Assembly (NCBI RefSeq): GCF_004210375.1
Contig: NC_134831.1
Span: forward strand, 43,310,035-43,374,034
Direction of reading: 5' to 3'
DNA length: 64,000 bases
Source: Tachypleus tridentatus
Lineage: Eukaryota; Arthropoda; Merostomata; Xiphosura; Limulidae
Below, one piece after another: positions 1 to 11,099 of the stretch; the stretch's first letter is position 1; each line of letters opens with the position of its first letter. Both the position numbers and the translations under genes were made by a program. The notes beneath the pieces are model-generated. The model searched no databases and was not told the origin of the DNA. It saw only the letters and a list, made by a program, of their open reading frames with translations.

Positions 1-125
1 AGCCCACAGAATCCACTCCAAGACCACAGTTTTACCAACTCACTTTGTTAAAGTCGTGACCGAGCATAAACAGATAGCTGATTATATACTTAACTTCGGA
101 TGTACCTACAGTATTTTCATTTTAG

Positions 126-452
126 TGCCGAATGTATGACGTTCAAGTCTGTCAATCAGTGTACCCCTCATCTCCATGTATGCCCATTATCTCTGCTGCC
201 AGCAGCATATCTACACTTAATGCTAACAAGAAAGACAACGATACTCTGACCAACGTTGATATTTCTCTTCGGCAGCGACCCAAACAAAAGAAAACAGCTT
301 CATGCCAGACTCGACCCATGCACGTTAAGACTACAGACATATCAATCGCTACAGACATTAACATCACGCTCAGCAAGAAGACACAAAGCAGATTCGTAAG
401 AAGACACCAGTCGTCCCAAACAGAAATTGAACGACTCATCGATACAGATTGA
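126..452 (+). CDS. Possible terminal exon of an unrecognised gene
   Basis: An open frame runs from a pyrimidine-rich acceptor (ttcattttag, ending at 125) in phase 0 through an internal Met at 132 to a TGA at 450-452, giving about 108 codons. The peptide is Ser/Thr/Lys-rich with no membrane segment and no domain I recognise. Its C-terminal third has several Gln-Thr motifs (SCQT at about residue 58 counted from the Met, then KKTQS and SSQTE), a texture seen in disordered cytoplasmic tails. The reverse strand is also open over most of this interval, so openness alone is weak evidence. No poly(A) signal is obvious just downstream. It could equally be chance or a relic; any upstream exons lie outside the window. 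Confidence 0.3.
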   Translation, partial: CRMYDVQVCQSVYPSSPCMPIISAASSISTLNANKKDNDTLTNVDISLRQRPKQKKTASCQTRPMHVKTTDISIATDINITLSKKTQSRFVRRHQSSQTEIERLIDTD

Positions 453-1470
453 ATTGAGCACTCTGTTTCATATCTACGAACAGCCTATTTTTATCTTCCT
501 GGTGCCCTAGATCGGTCTTTTGACCCATCGTTGACTTAACTCATGTGTTTTACCGTTGTGTATGTTCTCGTGTTTTTTTTAGAAAGTTTTAGTAACCATG
601 ATTTCCTTTTCAGCAACTTCCAGGCTCGGAAGTTCATTCATGGTAGATAATTCGGCGCCCTGATCGTGAAAGTGGGTTTTCTCGGGGTACTTCCGTTTCC
701 CCCCACAGCAAATTATGAGGTTCTTGGATCTACAGATCCCTAGCCTATTGTGTTTTTTTTATATTTTAAGGGTCAATATTTAACCTTTTGCGGGCCACCA
801 ACGGACCTTTGCCACCAGATTGCAGCATAATTTCGTTAACTTTAAATCTTGTCGGTTTAGCCATTAATCACTAGCCCAGTTAAATTAAACTTCACTAGTA
901 GGGCGAAGAAAAGGTCTCTTCTGAGCGCCCTCGATTGATTTGCATCTTTTTTTGAGATGCTAAGTGTTAAATCGGAATACCTGCCACGATTTTATTTTTA
1001 TTATTTCATTTTTCAAACAATATATACATCTTCTTTCTGATGTATCTGTATTTTCGTAACTGCCTAATCCTGTTTTAAAATTATTATATGATAGATGTAA
1101 TTACGAAGTTGACCTTTTAAGCTTTTCAAATTGTATAAAAAATACTTTTCTGATTCTAAAACTGATTTAAGAGTAACTTTTTTTACTCAGTTTCTTACAA
1201 TCACGTGTACCTGAATATCACTGTCGGATATAAATATCTTCAAGCCTTTGCTTAAATACTGTTAGAAAAAAGTCCTTCATTTCTAAACTGTTGTGTTTCC
1301 AAGTCTATTTATATAAAAAACAACTAAACATTTAATCCTATCATAATACACTTTAGAATACCTATTACTTTCCATTTTGATGTGCTTAAGTCAATACTTT
1401 ATACTGAGCAGCTAAAGGTAGGCTCCCACCTAATACAACTAGGTTTCTAATACATTGTAATGCATACTGG
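453..1470. other. Non-coding stretch with one recognisable motif
   Basis: No gene is seen. The only structured sequence is the GT-rich/CCCC motif at 671-710, described separately. The rest is AT-rich with T runs. Confidence 0.6.
671..710 (+). repeat. Conserved-looking 'gggttttct..ggtact..cc..ccccacag' motif
   Basis: This 40-base stretch resembles a short sequence I recall as scattered in many invertebrate genomes, of the form ggttttctccgggtac followed by a C-rich cccacag end, possibly a SINE core or tail domain. A partial second occurrence (agtgggttttctcg) lies near 8,762. The assignment is from memory. Confidence 0.3.
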
Positions 1471-1758
1471 GTCGGTTTGCTTGTTTTGTTTTTGAATTTC
1501 GCGCGAAGCTACACGAGAGCTATCTGCGCTAGCCGTCCCTAATTTAGCAGTACAAGACTAGGGAAGGCAGCTAGTCATCACCACACACCGCCAACTCTTG
1601 GGCTACTCTTTTACCAACAAATTGTGGGATTGACCGTCACATTTTAACACTCCCATGGTTGAAAGGGCGAGCATGTTTGGTGCGACTGGGATTCGAACCC
1701 GCAACCCTTAGATGACGAGTCGAACGCTTTAACCCACCTAGCCATTCCAGGCCTCCAG
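1471..1758 (-). repeat. SINE family A, full length, with target-site duplication
   Basis: This is a tRNA-derived SINE in reverse orientation. Its 3' tail (gaatttcgcgcgaagctac...) is at the left and its tRNA-like head at the right, with a B-box-like gggattcgaaccc around 1,689. It is flanked by a perfect 10-bp duplication, tgcatactgg, at 1461-1470 and 1759-1768, which fixes both ends and shows target-primed insertion. Confidence 0.93.
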
Positions 1759-1768
1759 TGCATACTGG

Positions 1769-2215
1769 AGGGATTTATACATTTTGATAAAAAAGTCTAG
1801 GAAAAAAGATTTTTACTCTCCAGATATATATGATTTCTGTTTTATTATTTTAACCAGCATTTCGCCTTTGCGCTTTCGTCAGGATTAATATACACAATTT
1901 TTTCGTATTAGAATATTCCTTAAATTATAAAACTGCTTGCAATGATCTATTTCTCAAGATAAATAATATATATAAGTATGTGTGATGTGTCTATGTAGAA
2001 ATGTAATATATAGATATGTGTATCTAGATATTCAATATGTCCGATTACCAGTGGCATGTTTGCGGACAGCGGATATAAAATGATGTAAATGGGAAAATCC
2101 TATTGAATACAAAAGTTCAAAAGTCTTTCTGGAGTAAAAGAAACAGTGATGTAGCTATGTTGAAATATAAATTGCTCTTACAGCTTGTCATGACCTCAAA
2201 GAACAGTTAGAATGA
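1769..2215. other. Non-coding, AT-rich
   Basis: Nothing recognisable is seen beyond short TA-rich runs near 1,965-2,030. Confidence 0.6.
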
Positions 2216-3117
2216 CGAGCCCATTTCAAAACTAGAATTCGTTACATGAATTAGAAATGATGTTACTTATTTCTGTAACATTGTTTGCTTTGCTTTAAAA
2301 ATGATCTTATTCATTTCTGTAAAATTTATTACATTACCTTGGAAATGGTATAACTACTTTGTGAAGAATTTGTTACATTGACTTAGAAATGATGTTACTT
2401 ATTTCTGTAACATTGTTTGCTTTGCTTTAAAAATGATCTCATTCATTTCTGTAAAATTTATTACATTACCTTGGAAATTGTATAACTACTTTGTGAATAA
2501 TTTGTTACATTGACTTAGAAATGATGTCATGTATTTCTGAAGAACTTGTTACATTGTTTTAGAAATAATGTTATATATTCCTGTACCCCACTAGTACAGC
2601 GGTAAGTCTACAGACTTACAATGCTCAAATAAGGTGGTACGATTCCCCTCGATGGACTTAACAAATAGACTGATGTGGCTTTTTTATAATAAAAACACAC
2701 GCACACACATATATTACTGTATAATTTGTTACGTTGTTTTAAAATTATATCATATATTCCTGTAAAATTTGTTACATTGTTTTATAAATTGTCATATATA
2801 TTTCTGTAATTTTTTATATGGTTTTAGAATTGATACCACTTATTTCTGTAGAATTTCTTACGTTGTGTTACAAAAGATGTAACTTATTTCTGTATAATAT
2901 TTTATAGTGTCTTAAAAATTATGTCACTGATTCCTGTTGGATTTGTAACGTTATCTTAGAAATGATCACTCATTTCTGAAGAATTTGATATATTGTTTTA
3001 GAAATGATGTCACTTATTTTTGTAGAATTTGTTACATTTTCTTAGAACTGATGTTACTTATTTTTGTAGAATTTGTTACATTTTCTTAGAACTGATGTTA
3101 CTTATTTTTGTAGAAAT
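2216..3117 (+). repeat. Minisatellite, about 44-bp unit, with a 132-bp higher-order repeat
   Basis: Diverged units carry the theme gttacattgttttagaaatg followed by atgtcacttatttctgta. In the left part, three units have been amplified together: tgttacttatttctgtaac recurs at 2261 and 2393, a spacing of 132 bases (3 x 44). The last two units (about 3,000-3,117) are nearly identical again. The array is interrupted by a family C SINE at 2584-2709. Confidence 0.9.
2584..2709 (+). repeat. SINE family C, inserted in the minisatellite
   Basis: The order is a head with acagcggtaagtctac, a B-box-like gattcccctcga, then the tail gatgtggctttt and an (ac)n end at about 2696-2709. It splits the 44-bp array and is therefore younger than it. 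Confidence 0.85.
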
Positions 3118-3617
3118 TGTCTAATAGTTCACAGTTATTTTTGTTAAACAAATATACATTCCAGTAATTTTTCTTTTCTTTACTTTCTTGTTGTTTCACA
3201 AGAATTTCGGAACCAACAGAAAGTGTTCGTGAATAACGCAAATATTGTAAATACTGATAGCACAACCCACGTCCTAGACTATTATAGCAAAAGCGTCCTC
3301 TAGTGTGTAAGAGTACGTTCATGAAACAAAAAAATTAAATTATTACTAGAACCAAGACTTAAATTACAAAGAGAGATGAATATATAAAAGTAAGAACCTT
3401 ATCTAGCTGTTGTGATTTTTTACCTATTTTATAAAAAACTTAAACCAGAATACTTTATAATTCCAGATAGTAATTAAAAATATCAGATAAACCATTCTTT
3501 AGGTTTGGGCTATTAAAATGTCCTCTAACGATAAATATTGTCAAAACCTCTTCTCACTCAGAACCGAAGAAGGCGGTAAGGCCAGATAGGCGATGACCTG
3601 ACCACTTTTTCTCGTAA
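3118..3617. other. Non-coding
   Basis: A 74-codon open frame on the minus strand is compositionally random. No gene or named repeat is supported. Confidence 0.55.
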
Positions 3618-3830
3618 AAGTACTCGACGGCTACCTGTATTAGCCATTCTTAATTTTAAAGTGATTGATGAGAGATGTGACAACCAGTCAAAATCACCCA
3701 TCGCAATTTGTGGTTACTCTTTTACCAATTAATAGTAGAATTGACTGCCATATTACAGCGGTTTCAGGGCTGAAATAGCAAACTCGTTTGGCGACGCATT
3801 TCAATCCCACTATCTGCATATTGAGAGTTA
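3618..3830 (-). repeat. Old, diverged SINE family A copy
   Basis: The family A landmarks appear in order with many changes: gtattagccattcttaattt, then gttactcttttaccaa, then attgactgccatattac, then ggcgacgcatttcaatccc. The tRNA head is badly decayed. Confidence 0.75.
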
Positions 3831-5081
3831 AACACTAAATACGGGGATCTCGGTATATTAAACAATACAAAAGGCACTTAATTAAACAAAATTCAAAAGA
3901 ACTTTAAATGAAAATATAAGTAATATCCTAATTAAATAAATCTGAAATAAACTTTAATAATTTTTTTGAAACTTTATGTTTCTAATATTTTTTAGCTTTG
4001 CATGTGAAGTATTTAAGTATTTTAATGAAATCTATGCATGTCTGACTTATTTTAATACTAACATTACAAGAAATAATGTAATTGACAGATATTATGGTGA
4101 GATATTGCTGTCATATTCTAATATTAAAAATTCACATTGGCGTTTTAGCTAAAAGATGCTTTCTCATATACTATGTAACCTATTCTATATACTACTCGTG
4201 TCTTTTCTAATACATTATTCATAATCATCAAACTTGAAAATTTAGTCATTTAACACAGTTTTAATAACGTAGGAAATCTCGGATATGTTACAGATACCAT
4301 CTAATCAAGCTTTGAATCACAAAGTCTCTACTCAGAACACTACAGATAGGAAAGTGCAAAGTTCGAGATACTTCTTCGTTTTAATTGTGGGCGCATCGTA
4401 AAAGTGTCAGTCAATCCTGCTAGAAACCATATATATATAGTCCTTGAGGCGGCTGTTGCCTTAGTCTCGATATTTTCGGTAGTTTAAAATTATACCTGAA
4501 CGCTTGGTATCTCTAATTTTGTCGTTTAGCCCATTTATACATAATTGTTACTTAAGGTTTAAAGGGTAAAACCAGTACCTTAATGAGAGTAAGATATGAA
4601 ATATTCGTTTCATAGTTTATGAAATAATTATGTTTTTCCACTCCCCGAGGAGAGAGAAGCACCAATTAATGAAGATATTTGGGAAGAAAAAAATGTTTTG
4701 GAAAATGCTCCAAAGTTATGGTCGAAGGCATGAGGCATTAAATACCATCAACTAGTTACATTAGTATAATGAATTATTGACTTTGATACGTTTTATCGTT
4801 GCCATATATACAATTCATTTCCTTTCACTTACAAATTGAAATAATTAGCTTCTTAGAAGCTAAGACGTAAATAAATCTCAGCTGATGTAAAGTACAGAAT
4901 CAATTCATGTTGATTGTAATTACATACTTATTTTCAATGTTCTATACGAGCTCTCTTGGTTTCAGTGTTCAGGAACAAACAACACCGATTCAAGATTCCT
5001 TCTGTATGATTCACATTTTGACATCCTGATAAGAGACGACATTACTGTCGTGCTATGGTAGAACATAAATGGTTATATATT
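3831..5081. other. Non-coding, AT-rich
   Basis: No open frame of note and no repeat I recognise. Confidence 0.55.
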
Positions 5082-5300
5082 GGCGGCCAAGTGGTTAGGG
5101 CGCTTGACTCGTCATCTGAGGGCCCCACGTTCGAATCCCGTCACACCAAACGTGCTCGTCCTTTCAGCCATGGGGCGTTATAAGTGACGGCCAATCCCAC
5201 TATTTGTTCGTAAAAGAGTGTCCCAAGAGTTGACGACGATGATGATTAGCTACTTTTTCGCTAGTCTTACACTGCTAAATTATATACAAGAGATTTACAA
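5082..5300 (+). repeat. SINE family A, tail truncated or decayed
   Basis: The tRNA-like head contains the A-box region ggccaagtggttagggcgc and the B box cgttcgaatcccg, followed by the family A body with gcccaagag-like and tacactgctaaatta landmarks. The usual tail is lost after about 5,285. Confidence 0.9.
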
Positions 5301-5961
5301 CAATGTTAAACTATCCCTTAGCGCCTCGATTTGTATTCTTTAGGCGAAGTTTTCGAAAGTTAGGCAACAATGTATATTGTTGATTATTAAAGTTGAGAAT
5401 CTTGTGCAGATTTAAAGAATAGGCAGAACTTTCGCAATAAACATTTAACAATATAAGTTATGTGTGTTTCAAAATATATATTAAGCAGAAACAAACATAT
5501 ATATATATATTAAATACTCAAGTACCACGTTTTTTTTGGGGAGGGAAGCCATTGGTGCCCTTCGATATGGATAGTTTATACAAACGTGACACTCAACACA
5601 CTGTGAAGTCTTAAGAAAGATGAGTCTACATACTTCTTGAATTTGAATTTCTACACGCGGCTAAAGTCGAGCTTTCTCTGCTATTTTCGATTCCAGCTCG
5701 CGAAATGTTTAAAAAGATAAATACTAGTTAAAACTATCAAGAATTTCTTATGCGAATTTATAAACATTCGCGGACAGAGGTAGTTGTAATTATTACACCA
5801 GTCAGATGACCTTTAGAAATTAAATTGAATTACTTTTTTCAAATAAGATACGTCTCTCCCACATGACTTATTTTAATCACATAAATGTTAACACTGCTTC
5901 TAAGGTGCTCCCATCTTTATCATGCTGGACGTAATAATAGCACTTTCAGCCGTCATCATCC
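5301..5961. other. Non-coding
   Basis: Contains a short (at)n run near 5,500. Nothing else is recognised. Confidence 0.55.
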
Positions 5962-6233
5962 ATGGGCCGGCATGGCTTGGTGGTTAAGGCACTCGATTCT
6001 TAATCTGAGGGTTGCAGGTTTGAATTCTCGTCACACCAAACATGCCTGCTCTTTCAGCCTGGGAGCGTTATAATGTGACGGTCAATCCCACTATTTGTTC
6101 GTAAAAGAGTGGCCCAAGAGTTGGCGATGAGCAGTGATAATTAGTTACCTTTTCTCTACTCTTACACTGCTAAATTACGGACGGCTAGCGCGGATAGCCC
6201 TAACGTAACTTGGAGCGAAATTCAAACAAACCA
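5962..6233 (+). repeat. SINE family A with a tRNA-Lys-like anticodon loop
   Basis: A complete copy. Its head keeps gattcttaatctgagg, which has CTT in the anticodon position as in tRNA-Lys. Most other copies read cgtaat at the same place. The body and tail end in gaaattcaaacaaac. Confidence 0.92.
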
Positions 6234-6841
6234 ACGCTGTGTACAGTATAGTTCAACGAAACGCCGTGAAACACAAGTTATATATAAGTAGGTTCCTGGT
6301 GAAGCAGGTTCAGCAGTAAGTCTGAGGGTTTCTGAAGCTAGAAATTTAAGTTGGATCTCTGCGGGTTTGTTAATGTCCGTTAATTGCTCTAATGTAACTG
6401 GGAAAACATTTAAGATAATCGTGACGTTATATGGTAACAATGGGAAGAATAGTGTTAAAATGTTATGATCATTATTACTGTAATTGCGTCTTAATGTAAG
6501 ATAGTTAAACATGAGAATACAATTACACATATATACGTATGTGTGTGTATGTGTGTTATGTACATATAGCATACAATAGTGAAACATGTTAAGATATAAT
6601 CAGACTAGTTGTATTATTATTTTAGCGAAGGTAGTGAAATATATTGAAAAATTATAATTAATAAGAGTATACTGTAAGCCAGTGAAACATGAAAAGAAAT
6701 TTCGTTAGTCAACTGACATTCTCTTAAACACAGTTAATAAAATTGAAACATGTTGTACATTATGATCAATAAAAAAAGGTTTTGTTATAAACTGCTGGAC
6801 TACTACTGTGACAAATAAAACTGAATTGGATTATAAACTAC
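6234..6841. other. Non-coding
   Basis: A 121-codon minus-strand open frame overlaps SINE tail and a (ca/ta) run. It is not a credible gene. Confidence 0.55.
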
Positions 6842-7115
6842 TGTTTGTTTGTTTTGAATTTCCCGCAAAGCTACACCAGGGCTATCTGCATTAGCCGTTC
6901 CTAATTTAGCAGTGTAAGACTAGAGGGAAGACAGCAAGTCATCACCACTCACCGCCAACTCTTGGGCTACTCTTACCAACGAATAGTGAGAGTAATCGTC
7001 ACATTATAACGCCCCCACGGTTAAAAGGGCGAGCATGTTTAGTGTGACGGGGATTCGAACCAGCGCTCCTCAGATGACGAGTCGAGCGCCCTAACCACCT
7101 GGCCACGCCGACCCC
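6842..7115 (-). repeat. SINE family A
   Basis: A full copy in reverse orientation, from tgtttgttttgaatttc at the left to the tRNA head (ccacctggccacgccgaccc) at the right. Confidence 0.93.
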
Positions 7116-7254
7116 ATTAACTATTGAACTACTGCTGTGACCAATAAAATAAAACTGTATTATAAATTTCTGAACTGCTACAATAATGAATAAAGACGAA
7201 TTCTTTATAAACCATTGAACTACTACTTTGATGAATAAAATCCCCACCCGCAAA

Positions 7255-7382
7255 AAGTTGTTGTTTCTTATTATGCACAAAGATACACAAAGGGCTATCT
7301 GTGATCTGTCCACCACGGGTATCGAAACCCAATTTCTAGCAGTATTAGTCCGTTGGCATTCCACTGTGCCACTGGGGGAGTT
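7255..7382 (-). repeat. SINE family B
   Basis: Reverse copy. The tail motif cacaaagggctatctgtg precedes the B-box region ccacgggtatcgaaaccc, and the head ends at tgccactggggga. Confidence 0.9.
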
Positions 7383-8140
7383 CCACATAAAGAAAACAAA
7401 CCTATAAGTAACAGAACAAACATTTTGGTATGAATGGTGGTCTTTTTATGGACAGGATAGGGAAGACTTAACTGTGTAAATTAGATGTGTGTGCAAACGT
7501 ACAGTAAAAGGTTCATTTTGTTTGTGTGTGCGTGCGTAGACGTACAGTAAAAGGTACAGTGGTTTCAGATGGTTTGTGTGGCTTTTAAACTTGGTTTGGG
7601 GCAGAAAAGATTAAGAAAATGTGAGACATCTTCACAATAATCTTTAGGGCACAGAGAAAATGTCTGGAAAGAAAGTCTCTAATGAGCAGAGTCCTGTCTT
7701 AATTTATATATCGTATTTTCAAAATCTAAATTCTAAGCGTTCACTGTTTGATAATTATCAGTAAAATACAATTATATTAAATATGTTAATTTATATTTAC
7801 TTATTATATATGTTTTAAGCATTCATAGGTGGCTAAACCTCATGACTAGCAAACGTTTTCTCATATCTCTTTCGGTATCTTTGTCTGCATGCGTTATGTT
7901 ATTAGGATGATACGAGCGATTTCAAAAACTATAGTTATTCGAGACTAGCAAACGTCTTGAACTTAAACTAGACTTATTTATGATTATTTTGGTGAAATAT
8001 TAGTTTATTATACACATTTATTTGAGCAGAAATTAAAATAGCACATGAACTAAAGAAATTAAGGAAACAAAATGGTGAATATCAGTCACAGTTTAGCAGT
8101 AAATATCATTACATACACATGAAGAAACGTTTAACTCATT
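7383..8140. other. Non-coding, 3' flank of the chitin-binding gene
   Basis: On the minus strand two AATAAA-type signals (tttatt on the plus strand near 8,005 and 8,020) could end the mRNA of the gene at 8141-8544. Nothing else is recognised. Confidence 0.5.
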
Positions 8141-8527
8141 TCACACTGTTGTTGATTCTTGCTCGTCTGGCACTATGTAAAGAAATCTGGCGTTGGAACT
8201 TTCATAGATCTTTTCAGCTTTGTCACATGGGAAGGCCAATAACTTATCTGCACAGACGAGCAGGCGCTGGTCAAAGATCGTTTCGTTGCCGCAGACGTAG
8301 CTTGTGTAAGAACGTAGCTGGGGAATACAACGATGGAAAACTTTACAAGCATTGTTTACATCAGCGTAATATCCCTCCTTCCTCCCACTACAGCTGAAAT
8401 TCTTGATAATTATATCACCAGTGATGCTTTCGACATTGTCTGGTAGCTCGTAAAGATCTCGTGCAACACGAGGGGCCATCATGACGACAGTGAAGATGCA
8501 GACTAGAAGGACGATGCGGATAATCAT
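8141..8527 (-). CDS. Secreted single-domain chitin-binding type-2 (CBM14/peritrophin-A) protein
   Basis: The gene encodes 128 residues. Residues 1-22 form a signal peptide with a hydrophobic core (IVLLVCIFTVVMM) ending near RVA. One CBM14 domain follows, with the six expected cysteines at 46, 61, 67, 79, 92 and 101 and the aromatic/Phe positions typical of the family (GYYAD, VFHRC, FDQ). CBM14 domains bind chitin in cuticle or peritrophic matrix, so the product is likely an extracellular cuticle, gut or haemocyte chitin-binding protein. The start is the first ATG after a good acceptor (attatag, 8545-8551 on the complement) and the context ccaccgaaATG is shared with the paralogue at 18.4 kb. 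All coding sequence lies in exon 2. A 5'-UTR exon and TATA promoter are inferred at 9577-9681. No internal stops are present. Confidence 0.88.
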   Translation of the reverse strand: MIIRIVLLVCIFTVVMMAPRVARDLYELPDNVESITGDIIIKNFSCSGRKEGYYADVNNACKVFHRCIPQLRSYTSYVCGNETIFDQRLLVCADKLLAFPCDKAEKIYESSNARFLYIVPDEQESTTV

Positions 8528-8544
8528 TTCGGTGGATAAAATTT

Positions 8545-9576
8545 CTATAATAGTTAAAAATATAACAGTTCATAAAACAACTCAGTTCAGTAAATTTAAC
8601 CTTTACGAACACATATATGTACAATATTAGTTGTAACATAATTCAGGTTCTATGGAAAGTAACTGTATTATTTAATTCTATTATCAATATTGAAAGGATG
8701 TTTTTTTTGTTTTTGCAATTGAAAAAAGCACAATTTTTTTAAATATATAATTTTCTCTACAAGTGGGTTTTCTCGCCATCACAGATTAAAATTATTATTA
8801 TTATTTTTACAAATTTCGATCCTGACGTCTTTGTAAATGTTATCTTACCTTTGTTTAGTTTAAGAATTTTCACACAAATCTACACAAGGGCTATCTATGT
8901 TAATCGCTCTTAATTTGAAAATGACAGACTAAAATGGACTGCAATACCCACCGACATTTTCTGGGTTACTTTTGTCTAACCAAATGCGTTTTGAATGGCA
9001 GTCTTATTGAAAACTTCTAAAGTCTGGAACACTTTCCATAAACATTCGGTTTTATAATTTATGATTGGCTACGTCCAGCCCCCTGTATTTAGTAAACAAT
9101 AATGTTTTAACATATATATTCGATAATTTTTTTTCAAAAACGCTCACTATCCTTAACTCGAAGTTTTGGTAAATATAGAAACGAATCTGATTAGGGTAGA
9201 TTTTCATAAAATTGAAACATGGGAATCAAGTCTAAGTTAACATTCGTCTGGTAGAGGGAAATTCAACCAGTTTCAAATAAAGGATTCAAAATAAAAAATG
9301 ACTGAGTCAGTTCGTTGGATTTAAAATATATAATACCTCAAAATATGGAGGTTTACACACAATTTGGCCAACTTAGATCGTACTTATGTTGAATCTCCTA
9401 AGCGATCGAAATGCCTTCCACCTGCAAACTTCAGTCAGATGTAGATCTAACACTAACTTAAAAGACATTTTTTCCTTAGAAAAAATGGATAAGTTAACAC
9501 AATTACCAACATACATGGGTATTTAATAATTATTAATCGCTGCGCCATATGATTTGAAAGTATTAGTAATTCTTAC
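8545..9576 (-). other. Inferred 5'-UTR intron of the chitin-binding gene
   Basis: On the minus strand the donor reads CAAG|GTAAGA (9576 downward) and the acceptor reads tattatag|aaatttt (ending at 8545). The length is 1,032 bases. The intron holds an old family A SINE relic at 8868-9004. Splicing is predicted by eye, not shown. Confidence 0.6.
8868..9004 (-). repeat. Old SINE family A fragment
   Basis: Family A tail and body landmarks (acacaagggctatctatgtt, cgctcttaattt, gggttactttt) are in order. The head is missing. Confidence 0.65.
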
Positions 9577-9629
9577 CTTGAAGACGATGATTAATCAATG
9601 AAATCCTAGCCTTCACGTTGCTTTGCTTT
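9577..9629 (-). other. Inferred non-coding exon 1 of the chitin-binding gene
   Basis: The minus strand carries an initiator-like TCAAAG with the predicted +1 A at 9629, exactly 30 bases from the first T of the TATA box. About 53 bases later a consensus donor follows (CTTCAAG|GTAAGA). No ATG opens a frame in it. Confidence 0.5.
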
Positions 9630-9681
9630 GAGTGTCAACAAGTAAAGAGAGTTTTTATAGTGACAAGAAAATGCACACGTG
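9630..9681 (-). promoter_or_regulatory. TATA promoter with adjacent CACGTG E-box
   Basis: On the minus strand CACGTG (9676-9681) is followed 15 bases later by CTATAAAAAC (9651-9660). The same ten-base TATA element preceded by TCA, with a CACGTG 11 bases upstream, occurs before the paralogue at 16,567-16,593. Further upstream lie an AAGGTCAAT nuclear-receptor-like half site and ACGTCA-like sequence. The conservation between paralogues suggests shared regulation, for example by bHLH factors. This is inference. Confidence 0.6.
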
Positions 9682-9965
9682 GACATTTTCTACGTCATAT
9701 GAGCTAATTGACCTTAGTGATCTTTGGTCAGTATAACAGTTATGATTAGGAAAGAGAGCTGTTTATGTTTAGCACGCTTGGTTTTGATACCCGAGAGTTC
9801 TCACTTTGTTGTTAAGACAAAGAATGAATGATGATTTGGATAGCAAAAAATACGAAGCATATGATAAGTACCCCACTCATCCTACTTGTAAAAAATCTAT
9901 CTGGCATCGAGAACCGTCCGGGCTTCAGCTCTTCTTAACGGAGGGTAGGCATTGAGATATATCAT

Positions 9966-10250
9966 GATTGTTTGTTTGCTTGTTTTTTGAATTTCGCACA
10001 AAGCTACTCGAGGGCTATCTGTGCTAGCCGTTCCTAATTTAGCAGTGTAAGACTAGAGAGAAGACGGCTAGTCATCACCATCCACTGCCAACTCTTGGGC
10101 TACTCTTTTACCAACGAATAGTGGGATTGATCTTCACATTATAACGCCCCCACGGCTGAGAGAGCGAGCATGTTTGGCGCGACGGGGATGCGAACCCGCG
10201 ACTCTCAGATTACGAGTCGCACGCCTTAACACGCTTGGCCATGCCGAGCC
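9966..10250 (-). repeat. SINE family A
   Basis: Full reverse copy. The B box gatgcgaacccgcgac is near 10,190 and the head ends at gccatgccgagcc. Confidence 0.93.
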
Positions 10251-10352
10251 AATGAATCATAATAATGGGCTAAATATAAAATTAAATTAACAGTTGGTAT
10301 CTTCAAGAAATTTGAGGTACGTTTGCAACATTAGACTCCAAAAAGCAGGTTT

Positions 10353-10568
10353 TGAAACCCGTCACCCAAGACGGGTGCTTGCCCTTTCAGTCCTGGGGGC
10401 GTTTTAACGAGACGGTCAATTCCATTATTTAAAAGAGTAGCTCAAGAGTTGGCGGTGGGTGATGATGACTAGCTGCCTTCCCTCTAGTCTCACACTGCTA
10501 ATTTAGGGACGGCTAGCACAGATAGCCCTCGAGTAGCTTTGTGCGAAATTCAAAAACAAACAAACAAA
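10353..10568 (+). repeat. SINE family A, 5'-truncated
   Basis: It begins within the tRNA head (gaaacccgtcaccc) and runs through the body to the tail, ending in aaacaaacaaacaaa. The 5' truncation fits incomplete reverse transcription. Confidence 0.9.
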
Positions 10569-11099
10569 TTAACTGTGTGAATGTGAAAAAAATAACTTTA
10601 TTTATTTTAGGATTTTTAGCCTTCTGGTACATTTCTATTTTGTCATTTAGGTATTAAACGTTGCAAAAGTTTTTATTTTGTTGTTGTTTTTAGTTCCACA
10701 CTTCTGTAAGTAAAATTGTAAACATAACGTTTTATCTCTTATTGGTTACCAGCACCAGCTACAACTTTCTATCGTTATTTGCTTTCTTAGCCGTGGAATA
10801 AAAGTAGTTAAACTACCAGCTCGTAACAAAGCATTAAAAAATAAACTGTTAAATACTACACAGTTTGTGATGTTAACATCTTTAGAGCCTAGAAACAATA
10901 TATATAATCCAAAATATTAGTATTTATATTATTTTGAGGTTTAGTTTGAAGTTGAGTGTTTAAAGTATAAATCAAAGATATGAAAATGGTAAAATATATA
11001 ATTTAAAATAATCGTGTTTTTTATCTATTTAGTAAAGCTCTAAATCAAAGAATGCAGTGCTTAAACACTTATAGAATTAATGTTACAGGGTTACATACA
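10569..11099. other. Non-coding, AT-rich
   Basis: No gene or repeat recognised. Confidence 0.55.

Noticed and set aside
152-439. 95-codon frame antisense to the possible exon at 126-452
   Set aside because: Hydrophobic composition arises from the complement of a Ser/Thr/Lys-rich frame; no splice or start context.
5962-6040. tRNA gene candidates in SINE A heads
   Set aside because: Anticodon and acceptor stems do not pair and each head is fused to the SINE body. They are tRNA-derived, not functional tRNA genes.
6222-6587. 121-codon minus-strand frame
   Set aside because: Its end lies in SINE A tail and its start in a (ca/ta) repeat; no homology.
8119-8397. Plus-strand frame over the CBM14 gene
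   Set aside because: Antisense shadow of the six-cysteine coding exon.
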